Shown piece after piece: positions 1 to 7,360 of a DNA stretch of 58,256 nt; position 1 is the first letter of the stretch, and each line of letters opens with the position of its first letter. A program made the translations under genes and the position numbers. Location of the stretch: the NCBI GenBank assembly GCA_964551295.1, contig CAZKDJ010000007.1:1-58256 (forward strand), read 5' to 3'. The notes under the pieces were generated by a model that saw only the letters and a program-made list of their open reading frames with translations, did not search any database and was not told where the DNA came from. Origin of the DNA: JAFGED01 sp964551295 (GTDB taxonomy: Bacteria > Chloroflexota > Anaerolineae > B4-G1).

Positions 1-91
1 GTAGCCGCCCTCACACCCCCCGCCCCCCGGATTATTGAGATGATACGTAGTCGCCTGATAAAGGGGGAAAGGGTCGGACAATCAAAAGATA

Positions 92-132
92 AACAAAAAC
101 AGTCGGCGCCGATACCGCCGACTGTTTTTGTT
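92..132 (-). terminator. Rho-independent terminator of the tRNA operon
   Basis: A perfect 17-bp stem (92-108 with 116-132) with a 7-nt loop lies just past the 3' end of tRNA-Tyr. On the minus strand the descending arm ends in five Ts and runs into further T-rich sequence, as expected for an intrinsic terminator. The arms are A/T-flanked on both sides, so it could act in both directions. Bases 1-91 hold nothing I recognise. Confidence 0.85.
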
Positions 133-183
133 ATGAGTGGGCCGGGAAGGACTCGAACCTTCGAAGGCTGAGCCAGCGGATTT

Positions 184-808
184 CATCCCATCTACAGCTT
201 TCGCTGCCAGCTTATGCTGTTTGTGGGCTGGACTTTGTCTTCATCCGGTCTGGATGCTCCCCGTCAAGTCTCTACACCGTCCCCCTTAGGGGCTTGGCTC
301 GGCGTTGCCATTCCCAAAGGTTTCGCCGAATTTGAGGAGTTTTCATCTACAGATTCCTCTGTAGCGCTGCAATCACCGCCAGTGCCAGGGATATGATACT
401 GCTCCCATTTCGACCATTTGCTTTCTCGGCCGACATTGATGGTGGTTTGACCTGCTATCTCCTGAAAGGGGATAGCATACACTCGGTCATTGACACACAG
501 GACAAAGAGAATGTCAAAGTCTCCTCGTTGATACTTTGTCCTACGATTCCCAGCGCTTCTGTTGCCGCCGCACACTTAGAGAGGCACCGAAAAAATGCCC
601 GAATTTCTCTCGTGTCCAGCGTATTTGCATTGAACCGCCTGGAATGTGCCATCTCGCTCGACCACCAAGTCGTATTTGGCCGTGTCAGATAATGGGAGGC
701 TCACCGTGTAACCTACAGATACAAAGTGCTTGATCGCACTGGCGATAGCCAAGTTGCCTTTGTGCTTGTTGTCCACTCGAGACCTCATCATGGCAAGCTT
801 GACTTCTT
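184..808 (-). ncRNA. Group I self-splicing intron in tRNA-Tyr
   Basis: All four conserved core elements can be read on the minus strand: P at 333-319 (AAATTCGGCGAAACC), Q at 309-289 (containing AACGCCGAGCC), R at 278-261 (containing TAGAGACTTGACGG) and S at 242-230 (GAAGACAAAGTCC). P7 pairs GACTT (270-266) with AAGTC (235-231). P8 is the hairpin 256-242, inside P7. Two hairpins follow S: CAGC-ATAA-GCTG (219-208) and CAGC-GAAA-GCTG with a GNRA loop (206-195). The elements closely resemble the cyanobacterial/plastid tRNA-Leu intron core. Exon 1 ends in U and the intron ends in G, as the class requires. I could not settle the P1/internal guide pairing. The intron holds a homing endonuclease frame (264-791), of which the last part overlaps the core. 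Confidence 0.93.
264..791 (-). pseudogene. Intron-encoded PD-(D/E)XK homing endonuclease, in-frame stop
   Basis: The frame starts at ATGATG (791), 17 nt inside the intron. It encodes an I-Ssp6803I-like fold: an N-terminal helix (KGNLAIASAIKHF), then the catalytic core with D41 (KYDLVVERDG) and Q54-C-K56 (AVQCKYAG). A TAA stop at 578-576 ends it after 71 residues. Directly after the stop, in the same frame, the family's second half continues (CGGNRSAGNRRTKY, then DFDILFVLCVNDRVYAIPF). So the lesion is a single nonsense codon and not a frameshift. The frame stays open to 264, but the last 20-30 codons overlap the ribozyme P/Q/R elements and are probably not under protein selection. Read-through or sequencing error cannot be excluded. 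The function is intron homing by cutting intronless tRNA genes. Confidence 0.8.
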
Positions 809-873
809 ACAGTCCGCCCCCTTTGCCGCTCGGGACACCGACCCATTCACTTGTTAACAGCGAGTCACTCGCT

Positions 874-925
874 GCCGGGAGTGGACCAATTCCGCCGACA
901 TCCCGTCGGTTGGCCCACTTCCGGC
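874..925. repeat. Stem-loop between tRNA-Thr and tRNA-Tyr
   Basis: The arms pair as GCCGG (874-878)/CCGGC (921-925), GTGG/CCAC and CCAA/TTGG with single mismatches. A second hairpin (CCGAC/GTCGG) lies at the tip. No T-run follows on either strand, so it is more likely a processing structure or a remnant repeat than a terminator. Confidence 0.6.
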
Positions 926-935
926 AATCAGCGAC

Positions 936-1011
936 TGGAGCCGACGCTGGGAATCGAACCCAGAACCTACTGATTACAAGTCAGTTGCTCTTCCGTTTGA
1001 GCTACGTCGGC
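936..1011 (-). tRNA. tRNA-Thr(UGU)
   Basis: This is a complete canonical cloverleaf: acceptor GCCGACG/CGTCGGC, D arm with TAGCTCAAACGGAAGAGC, anticodon stem ACTGA/TCAGT around the loop CTTGTAA (anticodon TGT), and T arm CTGGG-TTCGATT-CCCAG. The discriminator is T and CCA is encoded (938-936), unlike the neighbouring tRNA-Tyr. It is the first gene of a two-tRNA transcript read from the promoter at 1047-1074. Confidence 0.96.
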
Positions 1012-1046
1012 ACGATATGTCAGCTCAACACATCGACACGACGCGC

Positions 1047-1074
1047 ATTATACCATAACCAATAAAAGCGTCAA
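1047..1074 (-). promoter_or_regulatory. Sigma-70-type promoter of the tRNA operon
   Basis: On the minus strand TTGACG (1074-1069) and TATAAT (1052-1047) are separated by 16 nt. The predicted start is near 1040, about 30 nt upstream of tRNA-Thr. It is nearly consensus, fitting strong stable-RNA transcription. Confidence 0.8.
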
Positions 1075-1089
1075 ATGCAGTCGGGCCCC

Positions 1090-1136
1090 ACCACGGAGGC
1101 GCAGAGAAAATACCATGCGCTCCGTGCCTCCGTGGT
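1090..1136. repeat. Dispersed-type inverted repeat (CCACGGAGGC family)
   Basis: Perfect 11-bp arms ACCACGGAGGC (1090-1100) and GCCTCCGTGGT (1126-1136) flank a 25-nt centre. The element sits between the 3' end of the minus-strand gene ending at 1147 and the tRNA promoter, so it could form a transcript 3' hairpin. Sequences of this form are common intergenic repeats in environmental bacterial genomes; that is from memory and was not searched. Confidence 0.75.
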
Positions 1137-1146
1137 GAAAGGGTTT

Positions 1147-3930
1147 TTACCGCCGCCAGCGATAGTCGTGATCCAGCGCCTTCTTAAGGTCGCCCTTTAC
1201 CTGTTCCATATCCTCGATGGCCCACTCGTCCCCCGTCCAGCGGTAGAGTAGATAGCAGTGAATCTGCTGGGCGTAGGGAGTGTTGTTCCAATCGTGAATC
1301 TCGGCGTAAGCCGCCCGCACCCACCCCACGTCCCGATCCAGCCAGCCGTTCTCCACATGCTCGTTCGGAAGCGGCGCGCGATCCAGCTTGATCCAGTGGT
1401 TGCTCTCGGTGAGATAGATGGGACGGTTGTGCCACTTGCCCGGTATCGCCTCGGCGAAGGAGCGATAGGCCTGAAAGTCGTAATAGTGCTCGTTGGGCGT
1501 GCCGGGATCAAGTGGCGAGTCGGTAAAGACATTCTTGGCCGTAATCAGGTCAACATCCAGCCAGTGGGTGTAAGTATGCAGGCAGATGCCATCTAGGTCG
1601 TCGATATGGGACAACATCGTCTTGAAATAATCAAGCGGACGCCAGACCTCCCCCGACAGCCAGGGCAGGCCGTAGTAAGGATCGACCGCACCGGGCACGA
1701 CGATCGCGTTCGGATCAATCGCCTTGATGCGTTGCCGCGTCAAGTTGAACGCCCGCGCGTACATCTCCGGCCTAATGTGCTCCTGGGAATTCACCTCCCC
1801 ACCGGGATGCTCGCGCGGATTGTTCTGCTCGTTGCCAATGATCCAGATGTGGCACCCCTGCGAGTTCTGTACGTACTGGGCGCAGGCCTTGGCAAAATCA
1901 AAGTACTTGTTGCTGACCGGCAGCGTGCCCGCCGCACCGTAGCCATTGTTGAGGCGCACGATGACGCCGTAACCATCGTTCGACCAGGAAGTGAAATCAA
2001 CCCCGCCGCCGTGATTGGGGTTGTCACCGATGGCCTCGGTAAAGAGCACCCAGCCGGTCTTGCCCTTGCCCCGAAAGAGCGGGCGGAAGTTGGCAGGCGT
2101 GGTACCGCCGGCGGCGTGGATACCAAAAATCCAGGCACATTCCCCGGCGGGCAGCGCGCTATCGCTCACCGGCTTGCGCGCGTCGGGCACCTGCTTGGCT
2201 CGCACGTAGACGCCGCTCACGAACCCCTCGTGCCGGCTCGGCGTGCGCACCTTGATCCACTGATCCTTCCCCACCTTTTCCGCCACCACATCCGGGTCCT
2301 CGAGCGCCGCCAGGACCGTGCGATCCTCCACGTGCCAGGTGGGATTCTGACCCGTCCCCGGCATCGGCCGCACGTTCAGGCCCGCCGAACTGTGGACGAC
2401 CAGGTAAGAGACCGGGCCCGTCACGCCGCTCTCCTCGTAGATACGCGTGTACCAGGCAGCGATGTATCCCTCGACACCCTGTGGGGTGCGGATGTAGAGC
2501 CACTGCCCCTGCCGCCCGACCTTGGATTGCACGTCCGCCTGCGGCTCCAGGGCCTGCAACACCTCCCCGTCGTCCACCTGCGTGACGGGCGACCGGTCGG
2601 TGGAGGGTTCCAGACGGACGTTCAGATAGCCCACCGCCGGGCTCACCACCTCGACCTTGACGCTGGGCTCGGGCGGCTGCACGGGCGGCGAAGGTATCAC
2701 AGGCTCCTCGTGCAGTTCCAGATACCAGGCCGCAGCATACCCCTCGATGCCGCCAGGCGTGCGGATGTGGAGCCACTGCCCCTGTTGGCCTACCCGCGCC
2801 TTGACCGTCTCCACCGGCTCCAGCGCCTCCAACACATCGCCGTGATCCACCTGCGTAATGGGAGGTCTCGCCGTGGAGGGCTCGGGGCGGATGTTGAGGA
2901 AGCCCGCCTCCGGGCTCACCACCTCGACCTTGGCGGCAGTCGGCAGCGCCTTGGGTGCCTCCCCCAAGGTGAAGGCTTCAATCAGCGGCAGCAGATCGTC
3001 GTTGATCACAGCTGCGGTAAAAACGCTAAAGAACGCCGGGCCGTGCGCTGCCAGCCGGTCGAGCCAGACCTGGAACTCGGCGGGCGGCATGCGCACATTG
3101 CCGTGTTCGTCGCGGTACGGTCCCAGGATCGGGTACAGGGGGGGGCGGTAGCCCCACCGGCGGCACCAGTATTCGTAATGGCCGTAGGTCCACTCGTCGA
3201 TCACGCGCTGCGCTTGCTGGTCGGGAGGCACCTCGCTGGTGGGTAAAAAGTAGGTGCCATACGACATGGGCATCAGCCCACCCTTACAGAATGCGTTCAG
3301 TTGGTCGTAGGGCAGGTCGCGGTGATGGGTGATATTGGGGAAAGAGCAGTTGTACAGCTTTGCCTGATCGACGCCGGGGACGGCGAGATACTGGCCCAGC
3401 TGAGTGGCCTGCTCAAACCGGTTGCGGCACTGCTCCGCCTCGGTATCAAAAACAAGGCCCTCAAAACCATCTGCAAAAGCCTCGACGACGACCTGCGCTT
3501 CCGCCTGGGGATCGTCCAGCAGCAGCCATGTCCACCCGAAGGGAATCAACCCCGCGGCCTTGATTTTCTGGGCCACCTGCGCCATTCCCGGGCGATAGTT
3601 TGTGCCGTGGCCGACCTTGTACAGGATGTGTGTCGCGCCCATCTGGGGAGCGATCTGAATCGCCCGATCCAACTCCTGCTCCCGATAGGCCCACAACCCT
3701 TTGCCTTTTAACATGATCTGCCCCCTTTCCGTGTGTGTAACTTCTCCGCCGTGTGGCGCAGGTTGGCTGATCGTTCCCCTGCCCCCTGCACCACTGGGGG
3801 ATGCAGGCGCACTCACCTCGCCCCGCGGCTGTTCCTCGCCCGGTGCGGGCTCCACCTCGCTGCGGGCACCGAACAGACTGGCAAAGAAATCGAGAATCAC
3901 TGCAAAGAACGATCTTTTATCCTCGCTCAT
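1147..3930 (-). CDS. Multidomain SH3b protein with two glycosidase-like domains
   Basis: 927 aa. The start is the ATG at 3930, because AGGAGG lies 8 nt upstream; the in-frame GTG 9 nt earlier overlaps that site. A short hydrophobic N-terminal segment (SFFAVILDFFASLF) and a Pro-rich linker precede a TIM-barrel-like domain (about 75-325, GKGLWAYREQELDRAI...VFDTEAE). Three bacterial SH3 repeats follow, near 332-410, 423-500 and 508-585, each with an LN(I/V)RxxP motif. The C-terminal 330 residues look like a clan GH-A-type barrel: GNE near residue 697 fits the acid/base and TESNHW near 843 the nucleophile. A role in cell-wall or polysaccharide binding and possible hydrolysis is inferred; substrate unknown. 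There is no clear secretion signal with a cleavage site, so localisation is uncertain. Confidence 0.72.
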   Translation of the reverse strand: MSEDKRSFFAVILDFFASLFGARSEVEPAPGEEQPRGEVSAPASPSGAGGRGTISQPAPHGGEVTHTERGQIMLKGKGLWAYREQELDRAIQIAPQMGATHILYKVGHGTNYRPGMAQVAQKIKAAGLIPFGWTWLLLDDPQAEAQVVVEAFADGFEGLVFDTEAEQCRNRFEQATQLGQYLAVPGVDQAKLYNCSFPNITHHRDLPYDQLNAFCKGGLMPMSYGTYFLPTSEVPPDQQAQRVIDEWTYGHYEYWCRRWGYRPPLYPILGPYRDEHGNVRMPPAEFQVWLDRLAAHGPAFFSVFTAAVINDDLLPLIEAFTLGEAPKALPTAAKVEVVSPEAGFLNIRPEPSTARPPITQVDHGDVLEALEPVETVKARVGQQGQWLHIRTPGGIEGYAAAWYLELHEEPVIPSPPVQPPEPSVKVEVVSPAVGYLNVRLEPSTDRSPVTQVDDGEVLQALEPQADVQSKVGRQGQWLYIRTPQGVEGYIAAWYTRIYEESGVTGPVSYLVVHSSAGLNVRPMPGTGQNPTWHVEDRTVLAALEDPDVVAEKVGKDQWIKVRTPSRHEGFVSGVYVRAKQVPDARKPVSDSALPAGECAWIFGIHAAGGTTPANFRPLFRGKGKTGWVLFTEAIGDNPNHGGGVDFTSWSNDGYGVIVRLNNGYGAAGTLPVSNKYFDFAKACAQYVQNSQGCHIWIIGNEQNNPREHPGGEVNSQEHIRPEMYARAFNLTRQRIKAIDPNAIVVPGAVDPYYGLPWLSGEVWRPLDYFKTMLSHIDDLDGICLHTYTHWLDVDLITAKNVFTDSPLDPGTPNEHYYDFQAYRSFAEAIPGKWHNRPIYLTESNHWIKLDRAPLPNEHVENGWLDRDVGWVRAAYAEIHDWNNTPYAQQIHCYLLYRWTGDEWAIEDMEQVKGDLKKALDHDYRWRR

Positions 3931-3945
3931 CCTTTCCACCTCCTG

Positions 3946-4536
3946 CTAACGCGAAACGTACCCGTTATCCTGTACATAGAACCGCCACGGGGCAGCTAGC
4001 GCCGCCTCGTCCCCGCGCACGCCCACCCGCGGTCCGGTGGTCACCGCCACATCGGGCAGCGCACCGCTCTTCTCAACGAACAAACTCGCGTCCGGCACAC
4101 ACAAATCGACGCCATCAAACCGGCGGTCGATGCCCAGCGCCTGGCACAACCGGGCCGGCCCGCTGGTCAGCTCGACATCGGCCCTGCCGCCTCGTCGCGC
4201 CCGCATAACCTCGATCCCCTCCAGGGGCTCCAGCGCCCGGATGAGCACCGCCGCCGGGAACCCCTTCCGCCCGGTAACCACGTTGAGACAATGGTGCATC
4301 CCGTAGACAAAGTAAACGTACGCGTGACCGGGTGGGCCGTACATCGTCGCATTCCGCTTGGTGCGCCCGCAGCGGGCGTGGCAGGCCTGGTCCTCCTCGC
4401 CGATGTACGCCTCGACCTCGACGACACACCCCGAAAGGCGCTCACCCTCCCATATCCGCACCAACCGCTGTCCCAAAAGCTCGCGGGCGACGGCGAGTGT
4501 ATCGCGGGCAAAGAAATCACGACCTAGGTGTGCCAT
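3946..4536 (-). CDS. mpg: 3-methyladenine (alkyladenine) DNA glycosylase, AAG/Mpg type
   Basis: 196 aa from the ATG at 4536 (a TTG 9 nt upstream is possible). It removes alkylated purines such as 3-methyladenine, starting base-excision repair. The AAG family block is clear: the VEVEAYIGEEDQACHA region carries the catalytic Glu, followed by GRTKRNATMYGPPGHAYVYF and the hydrophobic YGMHHCLNVV. The length fits bacterial members (about 180-210). The start overlaps the end of the upstream histidine kinase by 20 nt, which implies translational coupling. The link to the kinase is probably transcriptional rather than functional. Confidence 0.93.
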   Translation of the reverse strand: MAHLGRDFFARDTLAVARELLGQRLVRIWEGERLSGCVVEVEAYIGEEDQACHARCGRTKRNATMYGPPGHAYVYFVYGMHHCLNVVTGRKGFPAAVLIRALEPLEGIEVMRARRGGRADVELTSGPARLCQALGIDRRFDGVDLCVPDASLFVEKSGALPDVAVTTGPRVGVRGDEAALAAPWRFYVQDNGYVSR

Positions 4537-6265
4537 CTCGCTCAAGCAGCGGCAGCACGACGGTGAACGTGCTGCCCTTGCCCATCTCGCTCTTTAGCCT
4601 GATCTCCCCGCCCATCACCTCGACCAATTGTTTGACGATGGACAGCCCCAGCCCCACACCGCCATAATCTGCCGACGCCATCTCATCCGCCTGTTGATAC
4701 CGGTCAAATACGCACTCCTGCATCCGCTTCGATATACCAGGCCCAGTATCAGCGACCTCCAATGCCCAGCAGTCCTCATTCGGCGTATACGCAAGTACCT
4801 TCACCGAACCCGTCAAAGTGAACTGAATGGCGTTTCCCACCAGGTTCATCAGTATCTGGCTCACTTTCTGCTCGTCATTCCAGATAATATCGGGCACGCT
4901 CTCGGCGATCTCTACCCTCAACGCCAATTCCTTACTCTGCGCCAGCGCCTCCAGGCCACATATTACCTGTTTCACGACCTCCGCCGGTGAAAAGGAAGAG
5001 ACGTTCAAGGACAACGCCCCCGCCTCGATCTGTGCCTGTCCCAAGAGATTACTCACCAGGCTCGCCATGTAACGCGCGTTCGACGCAATCCGTTCCAGCG
5101 GCTCCTCCTGCTCCGGTGCAAGCGCACCATAGCTCCCCGCCTGAAGCAATTCTGCCAGTCCCAGGATAGCACTGAGCGGCGAACGCAGGTCGTGAGACGC
5201 GATCTCCAGGAACGATCTCCGCATGCGGTCGACCTCGGCCTCATGCGTGAAATCGTGAAACACGGCCACCATCCGCGTCGCGAAACCGGCATCGCCATGC
5301 ACGGGCGCTATACTCACCGCAAACGTCTTGTCGCCCCACCTGAACTTGAAACCCGACCAGGTGATCCCCTCGTTCCTCAACAATTTGCCGATCATCTCCC
5401 GATCAGCTTCGGCCACATCACGTCCCATCAGGGTCCCGATGGTCTGTCCCACCATTGCGTCGACAGGCCACTCCAACAGATTGCCCATAGCCGGATTGGC
5501 GGCGACAACCCGGCCGCCCTCGTCAAAGACGACGACCCCATCAGCAATACCAGCCAGGATGGCCTCATTCCTGGCCAATGCTCCGGCCAACTGCCGGGTG
5601 CGTTCTACGACACGTGCATCAAGTTGCGCATTGAGTATCTGCAAATCCTGCATCGCGCCTTCCAACTCTTGGTTAATGGCGCTGGTTTTTCTCAACGCCT
5701 CCAGCCAGCCCTGCCTGAACCCCCACATACCCAAAACCGGACCAGCCACCGCTATCAAAAAATCTCCCCCCTCCGTGATCCAACGTTCCATTCCAGTGGC
5801 AGCATTAGGAGGCTTACACCACAGCATGCCTTGGCCAAAGACAAAGGCAAAGAAAGCATACGTCAAAACACTCAATACGCCAGCTAAAACGCCGCCGGGC
5901 CATACGTCCAGCATAACCACCGCGGCCATCGGAAACAGGACGAGCCAGATACGCCCACTGCCGGAGAGCCCTCCATTGAGCAAGAGAAAGAACCCCAGGA
6001 GATAGGTGATCAACAACAGCATCAAAGCCCGGACGTAATATCCCAACGAGTTGCGCAAGAGCCAGGCAACAGACACAAGAAGCCAGCCCGCGACAAAGGG
6101 AAGCGTGCTCTTCACCTGCTCCTGGGGGGTCGTATTCCGTGGCAAGAAGAGCAAAACGACCGCTATCCCGCCCCCGAGCACCCCGGTCAGCAGTAGATGG
6201 TTCAAGATGATATTACGACGACGCTGAATTGCGCTTTCCCAGTCAAATGCAACCTGTCGTTCCAT
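4517..6265 (-). CDS. Membrane-bound PAS histidine kinase
   Basis: 582 aa, ATG at 6265 preceded by AAGGGGAAGG. The N-terminal 165 residues hold about six hydrophobic helices. A coiled segment (INQELEGAMQDLQILNAQL) leads into a PAS domain (about 230-345, GVVVFDEGGRVVAANPAM). The HisKA box SFLEIASHDLRSPLSAILG gives the phospho-accepting His near residue 361. The ATPase domain has an N box (NLVGNAIQFT, about 475) and GVGLGLSIVKQL (about 540). No response regulator lies adjacent, so its partner is elsewhere. The signal may be membrane-derived or sensed by PAS; unknown. Its 3' end overlaps the DNA glycosylase gene. Confidence 0.9.
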   Translation of the reverse strand: MERQVAFDWESAIQRRRNIILNHLLLTGVLGGGIAVVLLFLPRNTTPQEQVKSTLPFVAGWLLVSVAWLLRNSLGYYVRALMLLLITYLLGFFLLLNGGLSGSGRIWLVLFPMAAVVMLDVWPGGVLAGVLSVLTYAFFAFVFGQGMLWCKPPNAATGMERWITEGGDFLIAVAGPVLGMWGFRQGWLEALRKTSAINQELEGAMQDLQILNAQLDARVVERTRQLAGALARNEAILAGIADGVVVFDEGGRVVAANPAMGNLLEWPVDAMVGQTIGTLMGRDVAEADREMIGKLLRNEGITWSGFKFRWGDKTFAVSIAPVHGDAGFATRMVAVFHDFTHEAEVDRMRRSFLEIASHDLRSPLSAILGLAELLQAGSYGALAPEQEEPLERIASNARYMASLVSNLLGQAQIEAGALSLNVSSFSPAEVVKQVICGLEALAQSKELALRVEIAESVPDIIWNDEQKVSQILMNLVGNAIQFTLTGSVKVLAYTPNEDCWALEVADTGPGISKRMQECVFDRYQQADEMASADYGGVGLGLSIVKQLVEVMGGEIRLKSEMGKGSTFTVVLPLLERDGTPRS

Positions 6266-6326
6266 CAAAACACACCTTCCCCTTCACTCCAGAAAACACC
6301 CCATCGTTCTAGAGCTACGCCACCAA

Positions 6327-7262
6327 TCAGGACGACGGGCGCTGGAACCGCGCATCTCGCTCCAGAGTCAAGCTCAGCCCCTGGGCCAGGTCAACGCATG
6401 GCTCATAGTTCAGCAATTGACGTGCGACTGATATATCCGCGCACAGACGCGAGACCCCGCCGCTTTCGGCAGGGCTATGCAGCAGATCCACCTCGCGGCC
6501 CGTCGCCTCCGCCACTCGCGCAGCCAAGTCATTGATGCTGGTTTCACGACCGGTGCCCACGTTGACGATGCGACGATCCACGTCGGCGGCAGTCGCGGCC
6601 GCCGCCAGCGCCTCGACGACGTCGTCCACGTAGACAAAATCGCGCGTCTGCCCACCGCTGCCAAAGATGACGAGCGAACCCCCGTGCAGCGCCTGGTGCA
6701 AAAACCGCGGCACGACCGGGGGATGGGAAGCGGGCAGACTCTGGCCCGGGCCATAGGCGTTGAAAATACGCAGGATCACCGTCTCGATCCCCCATAGCGC
6801 ACCGATGGTGCGGACATAGTATTCGGCAGCCAGCTTGCTCACCGCGTAGGGGGACTGGGGGTTGGGGGCGTGATCCTCCCGCACGGGCTGCTCGGTCTGC
6901 TCGCCATAGACCGCCCCGGAGGAGGTAAACACGACCCGACGCACGCCGGCGTCTCGCATCGCTTCCATCACGCTGACGGTGCCGCCGACGTTGACCTCGT
7001 TGTAAGCCCGAGGATAGAGGACCGACTCGCTGACCAATACGCGCGCCGCCAGGTGATAGACACAATCCACGCCCTGAAGAAGCGTCCATAGCTTGGGCCG
7101 GTCGGTCACATCGCCGCGGGTGAAGAGCACTCGTTCATCCAGGCGCGCAGAATCGCCCGCGCTAAGGTCGTCGATGACGCGTACTTGGTGCCCATCCCGG
7201 ACCAGCCGATTGGCCAAAGCGGATCCCAGAAACCCAGCCCCACCAGTGACGAGAAAAAGCAC
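6327..7262 (-). CDS. NAD-dependent nucleotide-sugar epimerase/dehydratase
   Basis: 311 aa extended SDR. It starts at GTG (7262) with AGGAGG five nt upstream. The N-terminal TGGAGFLG binds NAD; the catalytic triad residues appear as SSGAVYG and YAVSK, and RIFNAYGPGQ is typical of UDP-glucose 4-epimerase-like enzymes. The reaction is probably epimerisation or dehydration of a UDP- or dTDP-sugar for surface glycans, but exact specificity cannot be read. It is transcribed divergently from the FemAB-like pair out of a 98-bp intergenic region containing promoters for both directions. Confidence 0.9.
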   Translation of the reverse strand: MLFLVTGGAGFLGSALANRLVRDGHQVRVIDDLSAGDSARLDERVLFTRGDVTDRPKLWTLLQGVDCVYHLAARVLVSESVLYPRAYNEVNVGGTVSVMEAMRDAGVRRVVFTSSGAVYGEQTEQPVREDHAPNPQSPYAVSKLAAEYYVRTIGALWGIETVILRIFNAYGPGQSLPASHPPVVPRFLHQALHGGSLVIFGSGGQTRDFVYVDDVVEALAAAATAADVDRRIVNVGTGRETSINDLAARVAEATGREVDLLHSPAESGGVSRLCADISVARQLLNYEPCVDLAQGLSLTLERDARFQRPSS

Positions 7263-7289
7263 GCTGCCTCCTTGTCGATCCTTTGCACC

Positions 7290-7298
7290 ATTATAGCA
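7290..7298 (-). promoter_or_regulatory. Extended -10 promoter of the epimerase gene
   Basis: The minus strand reads TGCTATAAT (7298-7290), a consensus extended -10 element, 28 nt upstream of the epimerase start. The -35 region is weak (TTCGCC-like, 7319-7314), which is usual when TGn is present. It lies back to back with the plus-strand promoter at 7320-7348. Confidence 0.65.
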
Positions 7299-7319
7299 AA
7301 TTCACCGCAAATGGGCGAA

Positions 7320-7348
7320 TTGACACCTCCCACCCCCTGCGGTATACT
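7320..7348 (+). promoter_or_regulatory. Consensus sigma-70 promoter of the FemAB-like pair
   Basis: TTGACA (7320-7325) and TATACT (7343-7348) are 17 nt apart. The expected transcription start is near 7355, only about 6 nt before the ATG at 7361, and no Shine-Dalgarno sequence is present. The message should be essentially leaderless. Confidence 0.8.
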
Positions 7349-7360
7349 GCCCAACCAACA

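Larger units (their letters stand above)
138..844 (-). tRNA. tRNA-Tyr(GUA), interrupted by a group I intron
   Basis: Exon 1 is 844-809 and exon 2 is 183-138 on the minus strand. Joined, they give an 82-nt class II tRNA. The acceptor arm is GGGTCGG paired with CCGGCCC (one U-G pair) with discriminator A. The D arm holds the TCCCGAGCGGC pattern typical of tRNA-Tyr. The anticodon stem GCGGA/TCCGC encloses the loop CTGTAAA (anticodon GUA); a short variable arm GGC-TCA-GCC and a T arm GAAGG/CCTTC follow. CCA is not encoded (CTC follows the discriminator). The intron falls between U35 and A36. The gene lies downstream of tRNA-Thr and ends at a strong terminator. G34 would be the queuosine site. An unspliced transcript cannot form the anticodon stem, so splicing is required if this is the only tRNA-Tyr. 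Confidence 0.92.

Noticed and set aside
138..197. 3' half first taken as a tmRNA or a serine tRNA end
   Set aside because: The matching 5' half at 844-809 pairs in acceptor and anticodon stems as tRNA-Tyr, and the sequence between has group I intron core elements.
1606..3246. A 546-codon open frame on the plus strand opposite the SH3b/glycosidase gene
   Set aside because: It is the complement shadow of a GC-rich gene; no domain is recognisable and the minus-strand frame has clear SH3b motifs and a Shine-Dalgarno.
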